Below, piece after piece: positions 23,401 to 32,770 of a DNA stretch of 64,000 nt. Source of the DNA: Paeniglutamicibacter sulfureus (GTDB lineage Bacteria; Actinomycetota; Actinomycetes; Actinomycetales; Micrococcaceae); NCBI RefSeq assembly GCF_039535115.1, contig NZ_BAAAWO010000001.1:1-64000 (forward strand), read 5' to 3'. A program made the translations under genes and the position numbers. A model generated the notes under the pieces. That model saw only the letters and a list, made by a program, of their open reading frames with translations. It was not told where the DNA came from and did not search any database. The number at the start of each line of letters is the position of its first letter. Positions within the stretch are counted from its first letter, which is position 1.

Positions 23401-24044
23401 GGGGTGTCCTCTCGGGGTCCAGCATGGGTTTTGATGTGTTCAAGACTGTGGTGCAGGTGCAATTGGGTGGCCGCCGCGGCGACCTCCGGATTTCGGGCCG
23501 CGATGGCCTCGGCGATCGCCGCGTGTTCAAGCGCGGACCTCGCCAGTCTTTCGGGGTCGTCCTGTGCCAGGCGGCGGACCCGGGCCAGATGGACCCGCAG
23601 TGAGCGCAGGGCCTGTTCGATGTAGGGGTTGTCCACCGCGGCATCGATGCAGCTGTCGAGTTCCCCGGCCAACAGGTAGTAGGCCTCGCGGGTTTCGGGG
23701 CCGGTGCAGCGTCCCGCCTCCAGGAAGCGGGAGCGCAGCGACGCAAAGGTGGCCGGCTCGGCTTTTCGCGCCGCAATGCGGGCGGATTCGACCTCGAGGG
23801 CGCGACGCAGGTCAAAAAGGTCGTCAACGTGCTCGCTCGAGACGTCGGAGACCACGGCACCGCGGCCGCGCTGCTGAACTGCCAGCCCGTCGGCGACCAG
23901 CCGGGCCAGGGCCTCACGCAGCGGGGTGCGTGAAACACCTAGGCGTTCGGCCTGTTCAACCTCGCCCAGCACGGCACCGGGACGCAACCGCCATTCGACG
24001 ATGTCCGTTCGCAGTGCCTCATAAGCCTTGTCGCTTGCCCTCAT
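23397..24044 (-). CDS. GntR-family (FCD) regulator of the propionate operon
   Basis: 215 residues from ATG 24044. The N-terminal winged helix-turn-helix contains [20 protein letters not shown], and the C-terminal all-helical FCD ligand domain begins near [19 protein letters not shown]. It is the first gene of gntR-prpD-prpB-prpC. The ATG has no Shine-Dalgarno but lies 7 bases after a TACAAT hexamer, so it may be leaderless. That hexamer overlaps a TGTATACA palindrome, consistent with autoregulation. The ligand may be methylcitrate or propionyl-CoA (inference). Confidence 0.9.
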   Translation of the reverse strand: MRASDKAYEALRTDIVEWRLRPGAVLGEVEQAERLGVSRTPLREALARLVADGLAVQQRGRGAVVSDVSSEHVDDLFDLRRALEVESARIAARKAEPATFASLRSRFLEAGRCTGPETREAYYLLAGELDSCIDAAVDNPYIEQALRSLRVHLARVRRLAQDDPERLARSALEHAAIAEAIAARNPEVAAAATQLHLHHSLEHIKTHAGPREDTP

Positions 24045-24206
24045 GCCGTTAATTGTATACAGAAAAGCCACAAAGTCACGCGAAGCATGAGACTTTATTC
24101 CAAAATAGTCCGTTCGTGTATACATTCATCTTGAAATTGTGTGGCGGGAGTCATATGCTCAGTGGGACCCGATCAAGTACCTGATACGAATGGATGGACG
24201 GTTCGC
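24045..24206. promoter_or_regulatory. Divergent prp promoter region with two identical operators
   Basis: An AT-rich divergent intergenic region. The palindrome TGTATACA occurs at 24054-24061 and 24117-24124, with centres 63 bp apart (six helical turns). The first overlaps TACAAT (minus strand, 24057-24052), a -10-like hexamer aimed at gntR. The second overlaps TACATT (plus strand, 24121-24126), aimed at prpE. This suggests that one GntR regulator controls both directions. Confidence 0.7.
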
Positions 24207-26111
24207 ATGGCACCGACCTACGCGCAGACCTTTGCCGAAGCCAAGACCGACCCCGCAGCCTTTTGGCTCAATGCGGCCGCATCAATCGATTGGGAGCAGA
24301 AGCCCACCGCCGGACTGGATGAGAGCCGCGCGCCGATCTATGCGTGGTACCCCGACGGGGTCCTCAACGTTTGCCACAACGCCCTGGACCGCCACGTTGC
24401 GGCGGGTCGCGGGGAGAACACCGCACTGATCTACGACTCCGCGGTCCTGGGCATCCAGGAACGCTTCAGCTACGCCGAGCTGCTGGCCAAGGTCGAGAAG
24501 TTCGCCGGTGTCCTGCGGGATGCGGGGATCGGGATCGGCGACCGGGTGCTGATCTATCTGCCGATGATTCCGCAGGCACACATCGCCATGCTTGCCTGCG
24601 CCCGCATCGGCGCTGTGCACTCGGTGGTCTTCGGCGGATTCGCCCCCAAGGAACTGGCCGCACGCATCGACGACGCCACCCCTGCCGCCATCGTCACCGC
24701 GACCGGCGGCATCGAGCCCTCGCGCCGCATCGAATACCTGCCCGCCGTCGCCGAGGCCATGGGGATGGCCGGCCACAAGGTTTCCACCGTCATCGTCCAC
24801 CACCGTGACGGCTTCGCGCACCAGCGCTCCGAGTTCGCCGGCACCGACGCCACCTGGCACGACTGGGACGACTTGGCCGCGCTCGCCGAACCCGCCGCCG
24901 CGGTTCCGGTGCCCGCCACCCACCCCCTCTACATCCTCTACACCTCCGGGACCACCGGCGCCCCCAAGGGCGTGGTGCGCGATTCGGGCGGCTACACGGT
25001 GGCCATGGACTTCTCGATGCGCAACATCTACGGCGTTGGACCGGGCTCCACCATGCTCACCGCCTCCGACGTCGGCTGGGTGGTCGGGCACTCCTACATC
25101 GTCTACGGCCCGCTGATCGCCGGTGCCACCACGGTCCTCTACGAAGGCAAGCCCGTGGGCACCCCCGACGCAGGGGCCTTCTGGCGGCTCATTCAGGACC
25201 ACAAGGTGGACACCTTCTTCACCGCTCCCACCGCGCTGCGCGCCATCCGCAAGGCCGACCCCGCCGCCGAGCTGATGGCCGGCTACGACCTGTCCAGCCT
25301 CAGGAACTTCTTCGTGGCGGGGGAGCGACTGGACCCCGACACCTACGCCTGGGCCGGGGAAAAGCTCGGGGTGCCGGTGGTGGACAACTGGTGGCAAACC
25401 GAGACCGGCTGGCCCATTGCCTCGAACCCTGTGGGCCTTGAGGTGCTGGAGCCCAAGGCCGGCTCTCCCACTGTCCCGGTGCCCGGGTACGACGTGCGGA
25501 TCCTCGACGGGCTCGGTGCCGAGGTGGGGGCAGGCGAAGAGGGCAACATCGCCATCAAGCTCCCGCTGCCCCCGGGCACCCTGGCCACGCTGTGGGGAAA
25601 CGACCAGCGCTTCATCGAAACCTATCTGGAGCAGTTCCCCGGCTATTACGCCACGGGGGACTCCGGCTATCTCGATGCCGACGGCTACCTCTTTGTCATG
25701 GGCCGCACCGACGACGTCATCAACGTCTCCGGGCACCGGCTCTCCACCGGCGCCATGGAACAGGTGCTTGGCTCCCATCCCGCGGTTGCGGAATGCGCGG
25801 TCATCGGGGTCGCCGATGAGCTCAAGGGCCAGCGCCCCAGCGGATACGTGGTGCTCAAGAGCGGGGCAGGGATCTCCGAGGAGGATCTGGCCGGGGAACT
25901 TGTCGCGATGGTGCGGGCCCACATCGGCCCGGTCGCGGACTTCCGCGAGGTCCGCATCGTGGCGGCGCTGCCCAAGACCCGCTCGGGCAAGATCCTGCGC
26001 AAGACCATGCGGCAGATCGCCGACGGCAAGCCCTACGCGGTGCCCTCCACCATCGAGGACCCGGCGGTCATCGATGAACTCATCCCGTTCCTGCGCCCGG
26101 CGGGCCGGTAG
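24207..26111 (+). CDS. prpE: Propionyl-CoA synthetase (acetyl-CoA synthetase family)
   Basis: 634 residues from ATG 24207; activates propionate with ATP and CoA. The start YAQTFAEAKTDPAAFW is that of PrpE/ACSS3 enzymes. The P-loop is YTSGTTGAPKG, adenylate-binding segments are VVDNWWQTETGWPI and YATGDSGYLD, and the catalytic and regulatory acetylation lysine is in PKTRSGKILRK. It is divergent from the prp operon and shares its operators. No good Shine-Dalgarno precedes 24207; the open frame extends to GTG 24141, so the start is less certain than the product. Confidence 0.93.
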   Translation: MAPTYAQTFAEAKTDPAAFWLNAAASIDWEQKPTAGLDESRAPIYAWYPDGVLNVCHNALDRHVAAGRGENTALIYDSAVLGIQERFSYAELLAKVEKFAGVLRDAGIGIGDRVLIYLPMIPQAHIAMLACARIGAVHSVVFGGFAPKELAARIDDATPAAIVTATGGIEPSRRIEYLPAVAEAMGMAGHKVSTVIVHHRDGFAHQRSEFAGTDATWHDWDDLAALAEPAAAVPVPATHPLYILYTSGTTGAPKGVVRDSGGYTVAMDFSMRNIYGVGPGSTMLTASDVGWVVGHSYIVYGPLIAGATTVLYEGKPVGTPDAGAFWRLIQDHKVDTFFTAPTALRAIRKADPAAELMAGYDLSSLRNFFVAGERLDPDTYAWAGEKLGVPVVDNWWQTETGWPIASNPVGLEVLEPKAGSPTVPVPGYDVRILDGLGAEVGAGEEGNIAIKLPLPPGTLATLWGNDQRFIETYLEQFPGYYATGDSGYLDADGYLFVMGRTDDVINVSGHRLSTGAMEQVLGSHPAVAECAVIGVADELKGQRPSGYVVLKSGAGISEEDLAGELVAMVRAHIGPVADFREVRIVAALPKTRSGKILRKTMRQIADGKPYAVPSTIEDPAVIDELIPFLRPAGR

Positions 26112-26125
26112 GCCAGGGGGCCTAC
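26108..26125. terminator. Short hairpin shared by convergent prpE and response-regulator genes
   Basis: GTAGGCC/GGCCTAC forms a 7-bp stem with a 4-base loop. The stop codons of both converging genes lie inside the stem. There is no U-tract, so termination strength is doubtful. Confidence 0.4.
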
Positions 26126-26832
26126 GCCCTGGGGCGCCAGCTGTATTCGTACTCCGGGCGCCCCCGGGTCCCGTGCCGCGGGGCCTTGGCGGCCTGCCCG
26201 GTCTCTGCCAGGTGCTCCAGGTAGCGACGTGCGGTGACGCGGGAGAGGTCCAGCAATTCTGATACCTCGGTGGCCGAGAGTGCCGCGCTCGCCGAGCGAA
26301 GCGCCTCGGCGATGGCGCCCAGGGTCTCGGTGATCAGCCCCTTGGGCAGCGGGGCCGGGCCGACCGAACGCAGAGCGGCAAAGGCGTTGTCGATTGACTC
26401 CTGGGAGGCCGACTGGCCGGTGGTGCCCAGGTTGAAGCGGAACATCCGGTAGTTTTCGAGTTTCTCGGAAAACGCGGCAAAGCCGAAGGGCTTGATCAGG
26501 TATTGGGTCACGCCCGCGGAGATGGCGGTGCGCACCACGTTCAGGTCCCGGATCGCGGTGATCGCGATGATGTCCACGGTGTTGCCGCGCCCACGCACCC
26601 GCCGGGCCACGTCCAATCCGTGCAAGTCGGGCAGGTTCATGTCCAGCAGCACCAGGTCGATGGGCGTGCCGGCCTCCTGGGCCGCATCCAGGGCTGCGAA
26701 GGCCTCTTGGCCGCTGTGCGCAATGGCCTGCACCTCGAAGCCGGGGACGCGGGCGACGTACTTGGCGTGCGCAGCGGCGGTGGTGGCCTCGTCGTCAACC
26801 ACGAGAACGCGGAGGTCTCTGTGCGGATCCAT
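26122..26832 (-). CDS. Response regulator, CitB/DctR type
   Basis: 236 residues. The receiver domain has acidic residues DD at 13-14, phospho-acceptor D64 (LVLLDMNLPD), a switch Thr and the conserved lysine in YLIKPFGF. The C-terminal half carries a helix-turn-helix, LSATEVSELLDLSRVTARRY, as in DcuR/CitB regulators. It follows the kinase gene by 49 bases, with AGGAAG as Shine-Dalgarno. The likely target is dctA, on the other side of the kinase. Confidence 0.92.
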   Translation of the reverse strand: MDPHRDLRVLVVDDEATTAAAHAKYVARVPGFEVQAIAHSGQEAFAALDAAQEAGTPIDLVLLDMNLPDLHGLDVARRVRGRGNTVDIIAITAIRDLNVVRTAISAGVTQYLIKPFGFAAFSEKLENYRMFRFNLGTTGQSASQESIDNAFAALRSVGPAPLPKGLITETLGAIAEALRSASAALSATEVSELLDLSRVTARRYLEHLAETGQAAKAPRHGTRGRPEYEYSWRPRA

Positions 26833-26881
26833 GTACCTGTGCTTCCTGGGGGGGTCTTGGTGTGGGGCGGGTGCCGGCGGC

Positions 26882-28573
26882 CTAAGGCGCGGAACGCACC
26901 GGCCGGGAGAGCGGCAGCGTCACGGTGAAAATGGCCCCGGCATCATTATCCACTTCCAGGAACCCGCCCAGGCGTGCGACCGCCTGGCGCACCAGCGCCA
27001 GTCCCAGCCCGCGCGACCCGCTTCCCGCGGCCACCGGCTTGGAGGAAACACCCAGCCGAAAGTACTCGTCGAGCAAATCAGGGTCGACGCCTGGCCCGGA
27101 ATCGGCGACCGAGACCACCACCGAGTCGTCGTCGGCGGCGAAGTCGGCCCAGACACGGCGCTGCTCCGACCCGGCCGCGGCATCGAAGGCGTTGTCCAAA
27201 AGGTTCCCGGTGATCGTCACCAGGTCCCTGGCATCCAGCGCGCCGGCGGGCAGGTGCCCCGAGGCGGAGAAGGTCAGCGTGATGCCGCGTTCGTGGGCCT
27301 GCGCGGCCTTGCCCACCAGCAGCGAAGTCAGGTAGGGCTCGTCGACTGCCTGCACGAACTCGTCGGTGAGCCGCTGGGACTCCTGACGGTCCGCCACCGC
27401 GAACTCCAGCGCCTCGCGCTCCCGGCCCAGCTCGATGAGCGTGGCCACGGTGTGCAGCCGGTTGGCGTGCTCGTGGGTCTGGGCGCGCAGCGCCTCGGTG
27501 AGCGTGGTGAGGGACTCGAGCTGCCCGGTCAGCGCCTGGACCTCGGTGTGGTCGCGCAGCGTCGCCACCGTGCCCAGCGAGCTCTCCACCTGCTTGCGGC
27601 GCAGCGTCCAGCGCACCCGCGCCCCGGGATCCGAATCGGGCTGCTCGGCGTTCTGTTGGGAAATCACCAGCACCCGGTTCTGGGTCAGGTGGATCTCGTC
27701 GGTGGCGCGCCGGCCCGAGGCAAAGAGTTCGGCAACCGTTTCCGGCAGCCCCACCTGCACGACCGGCAGCGGGCGCAGGGAACCGGCGGGCGGCAGGCCC
27801 AGCAGCTGGGCGGCCTGGTCGTTGTAGAGCACCAGCCGGCCTTTGGCATCCACCAGGACCAGTCCCTCGCGCAGCGAATGCAGCGCGGAAAAGTAATAGG
27901 CGTAGAGCCGGCGCAGCTCCTCCGGGCCGTAGCCCAGGGTGGCGCGGCGCAGGTAGCGGGACAGCGCATAGGTGAACACGCCCCCGAGGCCCACCGCCAG
28001 CAGCCCCACCAGCAGCGTGGCGGGAATGAGGGCTGCCTGGGTGACACTGAGGGACTGCAGGGTCACGCCCACCGAGACCATCGCGATCACGTTTCCGCCG
28101 GGGTCGCGGATCGGGGAGATGGCGCGCACTGAGGGGCCCAGGGTGCCGGGGTAGTCCTCCACCTGGCTGTCCCCGGCCAGGGCCCGCTCGACGCTGCCCA
28201 CGTACTTGCGCCCGATCTCGCTTGGGGTGGGGTGGGTGTAGCGGGTGCGGTCGGTGTCCATGATGGTCACGAAATCCACCTGGGCGTGTTCCAGGATTTG
28301 CGCCGCAAAGGGTTGCAGCGCCACCGACGGGTCGGGAAGCTGCACCCCGTCGATCACGAACGGATCGTGCGAGAGCGTCTCGGCGACAGATAGCACCCGC
28401 TTGGCGGCGAAATCGTGTGCCTGGGCGCGGGCATTGAGGTAGCCCGCGGCGCTGACCACCGACACCACCAGTGCCACCAGCGCCAGCTGCGCGACGAAGA
28501 TGCGGGCGGCCAGCGAATACGGGCCTCGGCCGCGCGGATGCGCGGCGGGGGAGCGGCGATCGGCTGTTGGCAT
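26882..28573 (-). CDS. Sensor histidine kinase, CitA/DcuS family
   Basis: 563 residues from ATG 28573 (GAAGGGGGGAAG upstream). Transmembrane helix 1 lies near 20-45; an extracytoplasmic PAS-like sensor with the DTDRTRYTHPTP signature of the dicarboxylate/citrate sensors follows; helix 2 lies near 170-195; then a cytoplasmic PAS and a dimerisation H-box (THEHANRLHTVATL). The ATPase domain has NLLDNAFDAA, VADSGPGVDPDL and GSRGLGLALVRQA. It probably senses C4-dicarboxylates or citrate. The longer frame to 28741 lacks a ribosome site. Confidence 0.92.
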   Translation of the reverse strand: MPTADRRSPAAHPRGRGPYSLAARIFVAQLALVALVVSVVSAAGYLNARAQAHDFAAKRVLSVAETLSHDPFVIDGVQLPDPSVALQPFAAQILEHAQVDFVTIMDTDRTRYTHPTPSEIGRKYVGSVERALAGDSQVEDYPGTLGPSVRAISPIRDPGGNVIAMVSVGVTLQSLSVTQAALIPATLLVGLLAVGLGGVFTYALSRYLRRATLGYGPEELRRLYAYYFSALHSLREGLVLVDAKGRLVLYNDQAAQLLGLPPAGSLRPLPVVQVGLPETVAELFASGRRATDEIHLTQNRVLVISQQNAEQPDSDPGARVRWTLRRKQVESSLGTVATLRDHTEVQALTGQLESLTTLTEALRAQTHEHANRLHTVATLIELGREREALEFAVADRQESQRLTDEFVQAVDEPYLTSLLVGKAAQAHERGITLTFSASGHLPAGALDARDLVTITGNLLDNAFDAAAGSEQRRVWADFAADDDSVVVSVADSGPGVDPDLLDEYFRLGVSSKPVAAGSGSRGLGLALVRQAVARLGGFLEVDNDAGAIFTVTLPLSRPVRSAP

Positions 28574-28770
28574 GGGCGGCTTCCCCCCTTCGTGTGGTTC
28601 CTCGGTGGCGCGCAACGCGCACCTCAAGGGTGGCACGTCAACAAACCCGCCATGACCATTATGAACACAAGAGAGATCTCGATCACTCCGGGCCCCACCA
28701 TGGATGAAGAGCTCACGGCGCATCCAATCGCCGCCCCACACCGAAGCAACATTTTCCAGAAGGAGCCATC

Positions 28771-30087
28771 ATGGCAACGACGCCGGCATCGAGCGGAGTC
28801 CTGGACCGGGACCCCATCGGGAACCAGGAACCACCTCTCAAGAAGGACCGCACCCACTGGCTGTACATCATGGTGATCGTAGCCGTGGTCGCCGGCGCCA
28901 CCATCGGCCTGGTGGCCCCGGACCTCGGCAAGGCGCTCAAGCCGCTGGGCACCGGTTTCGTCGCCCTGATCAAGATGATCATCGCACCTGTCATCTTCTG
29001 CACCATCGTGCTGGGCATCGGCTCGATCGCCAAGGCCGCCACGGTCGGCAAGGTCGGCGGGCTCGCGCTGCTCTACTTCATCACCATGTCCACCTTCGCC
29101 CTGGCCATCGGCCTGTTCGTCGGCAACCTGGTCCACCCGGGCTCCGGCCTGCAGCTGCAGCCCTATGAGGGTGCCGCCGGCGGAGCCGAAAACGCCACCG
29201 TCAAGTTCCTGCTCGAGCTGATCCCGGGCGACATCCCGGTGCTGCCCACCTTGGTCCTGGCGCTCTTCGTGGGCTTCGCCCTGCAGTCCATGGGCAAGAG
29301 CGGCGAGCCGGTGCTCGGTGCCATCAAGAACATCCAGGCCGTGGTCTTCCGCCTGATGATGATGATCATGTGGGCCGCCCCGATCGGTGCCTTCGGCGCC
29401 ATCGCCGCGGTCGTCGGCGCCACCGGTTGGGCAGCCATCGGCTCCATGGCCATCCTCATGGGCGCCTTCTACGTCACCTGTGCCCTGTTCATCATCGTGA
29501 TCCTCGGCTCGCTGCTGCGCGCCGTGACCGGCCTGAACATCTTCGCGCTGATGAAGTACCTGGCCCGCGAATACCTGCTGATCTTCTCCACCTCCTCCTC
29601 CGAGTCCGCCCTGCCGCGCTTGATCGCCAAGATGGAACACGTGGGCGTCTCCAAGCCGGTCGTGGGCATCACGGTTCCCACCGGCTACTCCTTCAACCTC
29701 GACGGCACCGCGATCTACCTGACCATGAGCGCATTGTTCGTTTCCACCGCCATGGGCATGCCGATGAACATCGGCGAGCAGATCTCCCTGCTGGTCTTCA
29801 TGATCGTCGCCTCCAAGGGCGCCGCCGGGGTCACCGGCGCCGGCCTGGCCACGCTGGCGGCCGGACTGCAGTCGCACCGCCCGGAACTGCTTGACGGCAT
29901 GGGCGTGATCGTGGGCATCGACAAGTTCATGTCCGAGGCCCGCGCACTGACCAACTTCACCGGAAACGCTGTCGCCACGCTGCTGATCGGCAAGTGGACC
30001 AAGGAAATCGACATGGAGCAGGCCCGCTCGGTGCTTGCCGGGGACCGTCCCTTCGACGAGCTCTCGCTGACCGCCAACGAGCACTAA
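28771..30087 (+). CDS. dctA: C4-dicarboxylate:cation symporter
   Basis: 438 residues, DAACS (SDF) family, with 8 or more membrane helices and two re-entrant hairpins. The serine-rich hairpin STSSSESALPRLIAK and the helix-7 motif NLDGTAIYLTM are present, as is IIAPVIFCTIVLGI. Takes up succinate, fumarate and malate. It is divergent from the two-component genes that probably control it. AGAAGGAG precedes the ATG. Confidence 0.95.
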   Translation: MATTPASSGVLDRDPIGNQEPPLKKDRTHWLYIMVIVAVVAGATIGLVAPDLGKALKPLGTGFVALIKMIIAPVIFCTIVLGIGSIAKAATVGKVGGLALLYFITMSTFALAIGLFVGNLVHPGSGLQLQPYEGAAGGAENATVKFLLELIPGDIPVLPTLVLALFVGFALQSMGKSGEPVLGAIKNIQAVVFRLMMMIMWAAPIGAFGAIAAVVGATGWAAIGSMAILMGAFYVTCALFIIVILGSLLRAVTGLNIFALMKYLAREYLLIFSTSSSESALPRLIAKMEHVGVSKPVVGITVPTGYSFNLDGTAIYLTMSALFVSTAMGMPMNIGEQISLLVFMIVASKGAAGVTGAGLATLAAGLQSHRPELLDGMGVIVGIDKFMSEARALTNFTGNAVATLLIGKWTKEIDMEQARSVLAGDRPFDELSLTANEH

Positions 30088-30115
30088 CACCGGCGCCGCT
30101 TCCGCGGCACCCGGT

Positions 30116-30157
30116 ACCAGCGCCAGGGACCCCCGCATCCGGGGCCCTGGCGTTGGT
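30116..30157 (+). terminator. Terminator-like hairpin after dctA
   Basis: Arms ACCAGCGCCAGGG and CCCTGGCGTTGGT flank a CCCC/GGGG extension around a small loop. It is a long GC stem with no U-tract, 29 bases after the dctA stop. Confidence 0.7.
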
Positions 30158-30303
30158 GCGTCCGGCACCAAACCAACGTTGGACTTCAACTTCAAGGTAA
30201 AGGCTCGCCGTGACGCTGGTTGGGCAAAGGCCGGTGCACAACCTATACCCTTGAAACAAGTAGTCAACCAGATCGCACAACGAACGGAAGCGTGGTTCAT
30301 ACC

Positions 30304-31200
30304 GTGAGCGAGGAACAGGGCAGCAAGGCGCGAGGCGTGGGGTTGCTCAAGGAGCCCACCCCCATGGGGCCCACCGGGCGCCCGATGACGATTTTCCCCG
30401 AACCGCAGCCACTGGAATCCCACGGCCCGGCCCGCGTGATCGCCATGGTCAACCAAAAGGGCGGCGTCGGCAAGACGACCTCCACCATCAACCTCGCGGC
30501 GGCCCTGGCCGAATACGGGCGCAAGGTGCTGCTGGTCGACTTCGACCCACAGGGCGCCCTGTCCGCTGGCTTCGGCACCAACCCGCACGAACTCGACGTC
30601 ACCGTCTACAACGTGCTGATGGACCGCAAGACCGAGATCCGCGACGCCATCCTGGGCACGGATGTCGAGAACGTCGACCTGTTGCCGGCCAACATCGACC
30701 TCTCCGCCGCCGAGGTGCAGCTGGTCAACGAAGTCGCCCGCGAACAGGTCCTGGAACGTGCCCTGCGCTCGGTGACCGATGACTACGACATCGTGCTCAT
30801 CGACTGCCAGCCCTCGCTGGGCCTGCTGACCGTCAACGCGCTGACGGCCGCTCACGGCGTGATCATCCCGCTGACCGCAGAGTTCTTCGCACTGCGTGCC
30901 GTGGCCCTGCTGGTGGAGACCATCGAGAAGGTCCAGGACCGGCTGAACCCCGCCCTGGCCATCGACGGCGTGCTGGCCACCATGTACGACCCGCGCACGC
31001 TGCACGGCCGCGAGGTCGTCGGCCGGCTGGTCGAGGCCTTCGGGGACACCGTCTTCGAGACGGTCATCCGCCGGACCATCAAGTTCGCCGACGCCAACGT
31101 TGCTGCCGAACCCATCACCAGCTACGCCACCACGCACCCGGGTGCCGAGGCCTACCGCCAGCTCGCCAGGGAACTGATCTCCCGCGGCGGCGCCCCGTAA
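30304..31200 (+). CDS. ParA-family chromosome partition ATPase
   Basis: 298 residues from GTG 30304, the start used by close Micrococcaceae homologues (VSEEQGSKARGVGLLKEPTP). Deviant Walker A MVNQKGGVGKTTSTINLA, then LLVDFDPQGALS and VLIDCQPSLGLLT. It lies directly before scpA and scpB, with its TAA overlapping the scpA ATG (TAATG), a conserved actinobacterial group that joins ParA to SMC-condensin loading. There is no parB here, so this is probably the secondary ParA rather than the origin-proximal one. Confidence 0.9.
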   Translation: MSEEQGSKARGVGLLKEPTPMGPTGRPMTIFPEPQPLESHGPARVIAMVNQKGGVGKTTSTINLAAALAEYGRKVLLVDFDPQGALSAGFGTNPHELDVTVYNVLMDRKTEIRDAILGTDVENVDLLPANIDLSAAEVQLVNEVAREQVLERALRSVTDDYDIVLIDCQPSLGLLTVNALTAAHGVIIPLTAEFFALRAVALLVETIEKVQDRLNPALAIDGVLATMYDPRTLHGREVVGRLVEAFGDTVFETVIRRTIKFADANVAAEPITSYATTHPGAEAYRQLARELISRGGAP

Positions 31201-32114
31201 TGACGGCACCCGCCGCCGAAACCACCGCCACCGGCAGAGTCGTCCCAGACGATTCGGCCGGTGGCTTTCGGGTTTCGCTGGAAAACTTTTCCGGCCCCTT
31301 CGACCTGCTGCTTTCGCTGATCGCCAAGCGCGAAATGGATATCACCCAGATCGCCATGGCAGAGGTCACCGACGAATTCATCGCCTACCTGAAGCTGCTC
31401 CAGGCCCGGCCGGGGTCCAAGGCGCTGGATGAGACCACCGAGTTCCTGGTCATCGCCTCCACGCTGCTTGACCTGAAGGCGGCACGCCTGCTGCCGGGCA
31501 GCGAGACGGAAAACGACGAGGACATGGCCCTGCTCGAGGCCCGCGACCTGCTCTTCGCCCGGCTGCTGCAGTACAAGGCGTTCAAGCACGCCGCCGGCTG
31601 GATCGCCGGGAAGCTGCACGAGGAAGCCACCAGCTTCCCGCGGCAGGCGGGCCTGGAGGCGCACTTCGCCGCGCTGCTTCCCGAACTGGTCTTCAAGACC
31701 AGCCCCGAGGCACTGGCGCAGCTGGCCGCCGCAGCCCTGGCACCCAAGGCACCGGCACCCACCGAGGTCGGGACCGGGCACCTGCACGGCGGCACCGTGT
31801 CGGTGCGCGAGCAGGCAGGCATCCTGGCAGCACTGCTGAAGGAACACCGCTCGCTGAGCTTCACCGCGCTGGTCGCCGACGCGGCAAGCCACCTGGAGGT
31901 CGTGGCCCGCTTCCTGGCGCTGCTGGAAATGTATCGCGAACGGGTGATCGCCTTTTCCCAGGATGCGCCGCTGGATGCGCTGAACGTGCGCTGGGTTGAA
32001 CCCGATGCGGACTGGGACCCTGCCGCGCTGAAAGAGGAATACGAACCCGTGGCCGCTGAACCGTCCGAGACATCCACCACGTTGGCACCAGACCCGCAGG
32101 GGGGAAATCCATGA
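31200..32114 (+). CDS. scpA: Segregation and condensation protein A (kleisin)
   Basis: 304 residues. The N-terminal VSLENFSGPFDLLLSLIAKREM is the hallmark SMC-binding region; the centre has FLVIASTLLDLKAARLLPG, and a C-terminal winged-helix segment ends near RVIAFSQDAPLDALNVRW. It bridges SMC heads together with ScpB. It shares one base with the upstream ParA gene and four with scpB. Confidence 0.95.
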   Translation: MTAPAAETTATGRVVPDDSAGGFRVSLENFSGPFDLLLSLIAKREMDITQIAMAEVTDEFIAYLKLLQARPGSKALDETTEFLVIASTLLDLKAARLLPGSETENDEDMALLEARDLLFARLLQYKAFKHAAGWIAGKLHEEATSFPRQAGLEAHFAALLPELVFKTSPEALAQLAAAALAPKAPAPTEVGTGHLHGGTVSVREQAGILAALLKEHRSLSFTALVADAASHLEVVARFLALLEMYRERVIAFSQDAPLDALNVRWVEPDADWDPAALKEEYEPVAAEPSETSTTLAPDPQGGNP

Positions 32115-32740
32115 ACCACACCGCCACACCTGCCGCCGGGGGGCTTCCCGAAGCCGCCGGGTCGGCAATAGACGCACTGCCCGGGGGGCTGGAAGCCGGC
32201 ATCGAGGCGGTGCTGATGGTGATCGACGAGCCCATCGCCGCCGGCCACCTCGCGCAGGTGCTTGAGGTCAGTGAGGAACGCGTCACAGCGGCCCTTGAAA
32301 AGCTGCGGGCACAGTATGATGGTGGGGATACACCACGCGGTTTTGAGCTGCGTGAATTGGCCGGCGGCTGGCGCATCTTCTCCCGACGTGATTTTGCTCC
32401 CTTCGTTTCACGCTTCGTCATCGACGGCCAAACGGCAAGACTTACCCAGGCAGCGCTGGAGACTTTGGCAGTGATCGCCTACCGGCAACCGGTTTCCCGC
32501 GGCAGGATCGCGGCGATTCGCGGGGTCAACGTCGATTCGGTGGTGCGCACACTCCTGACGCGCGGGCTGATCCACGAAGCACCCGACGACGGTGAAAGTG
32601 GTGCCACGTTGTATCAGACCACCTCGTACTTTCTGGAAAGATTGGGATTGGGCAGCGTTTCCGAGCTGCCCAGGCTCTCCCCGCATCTTCCCGGAGTGGG
32701 TGACATCGACGACTATGACGTTGATTCGCCCTGGCAATAG
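32111..32740 (+). CDS. scpB: Segregation and condensation protein B
   Basis: 209 residues forming two winged-helix domains (EAVLMVIDEPIAAGHLAQVL and LTQAALETLAVIAYRQPVSR with IRGVNVDSVVRTLLTRGLI). Dimer partner of ScpA. ATGA overlap with scpA means coupled translation. Confidence 0.95.
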   Translation: MNHTATPAAGGLPEAAGSAIDALPGGLEAGIEAVLMVIDEPIAAGHLAQVLEVSEERVTAALEKLRAQYDGGDTPRGFELRELAGGWRIFSRRDFAPFVSRFVIDGQTARLTQAALETLAVIAYRQPVSRGRIAAIRGVNVDSVVRTLLTRGLIHEAPDDGESGATLYQTTSYFLERLGLGSVSELPRLSPHLPGVGDIDDYDVDSPWQ

Positions 32741-32770
32741 GCGAACCACGAAACAACATAAGGACAGATC

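Noticed and set aside
28624..31209. An 861-codon antisense frame across dctA and parA
   Set aside because: It crosses a terminator and two well-supported genes on the other strand; composition is His/Gly/Asp-rich, as expected from a shadow frame.
30304..32740. Replication origin partition locus
   Set aside because: ParA lies beside scpA and scpB, without parB, parS or dnaA, so this is the secondary ParA-condensin group.
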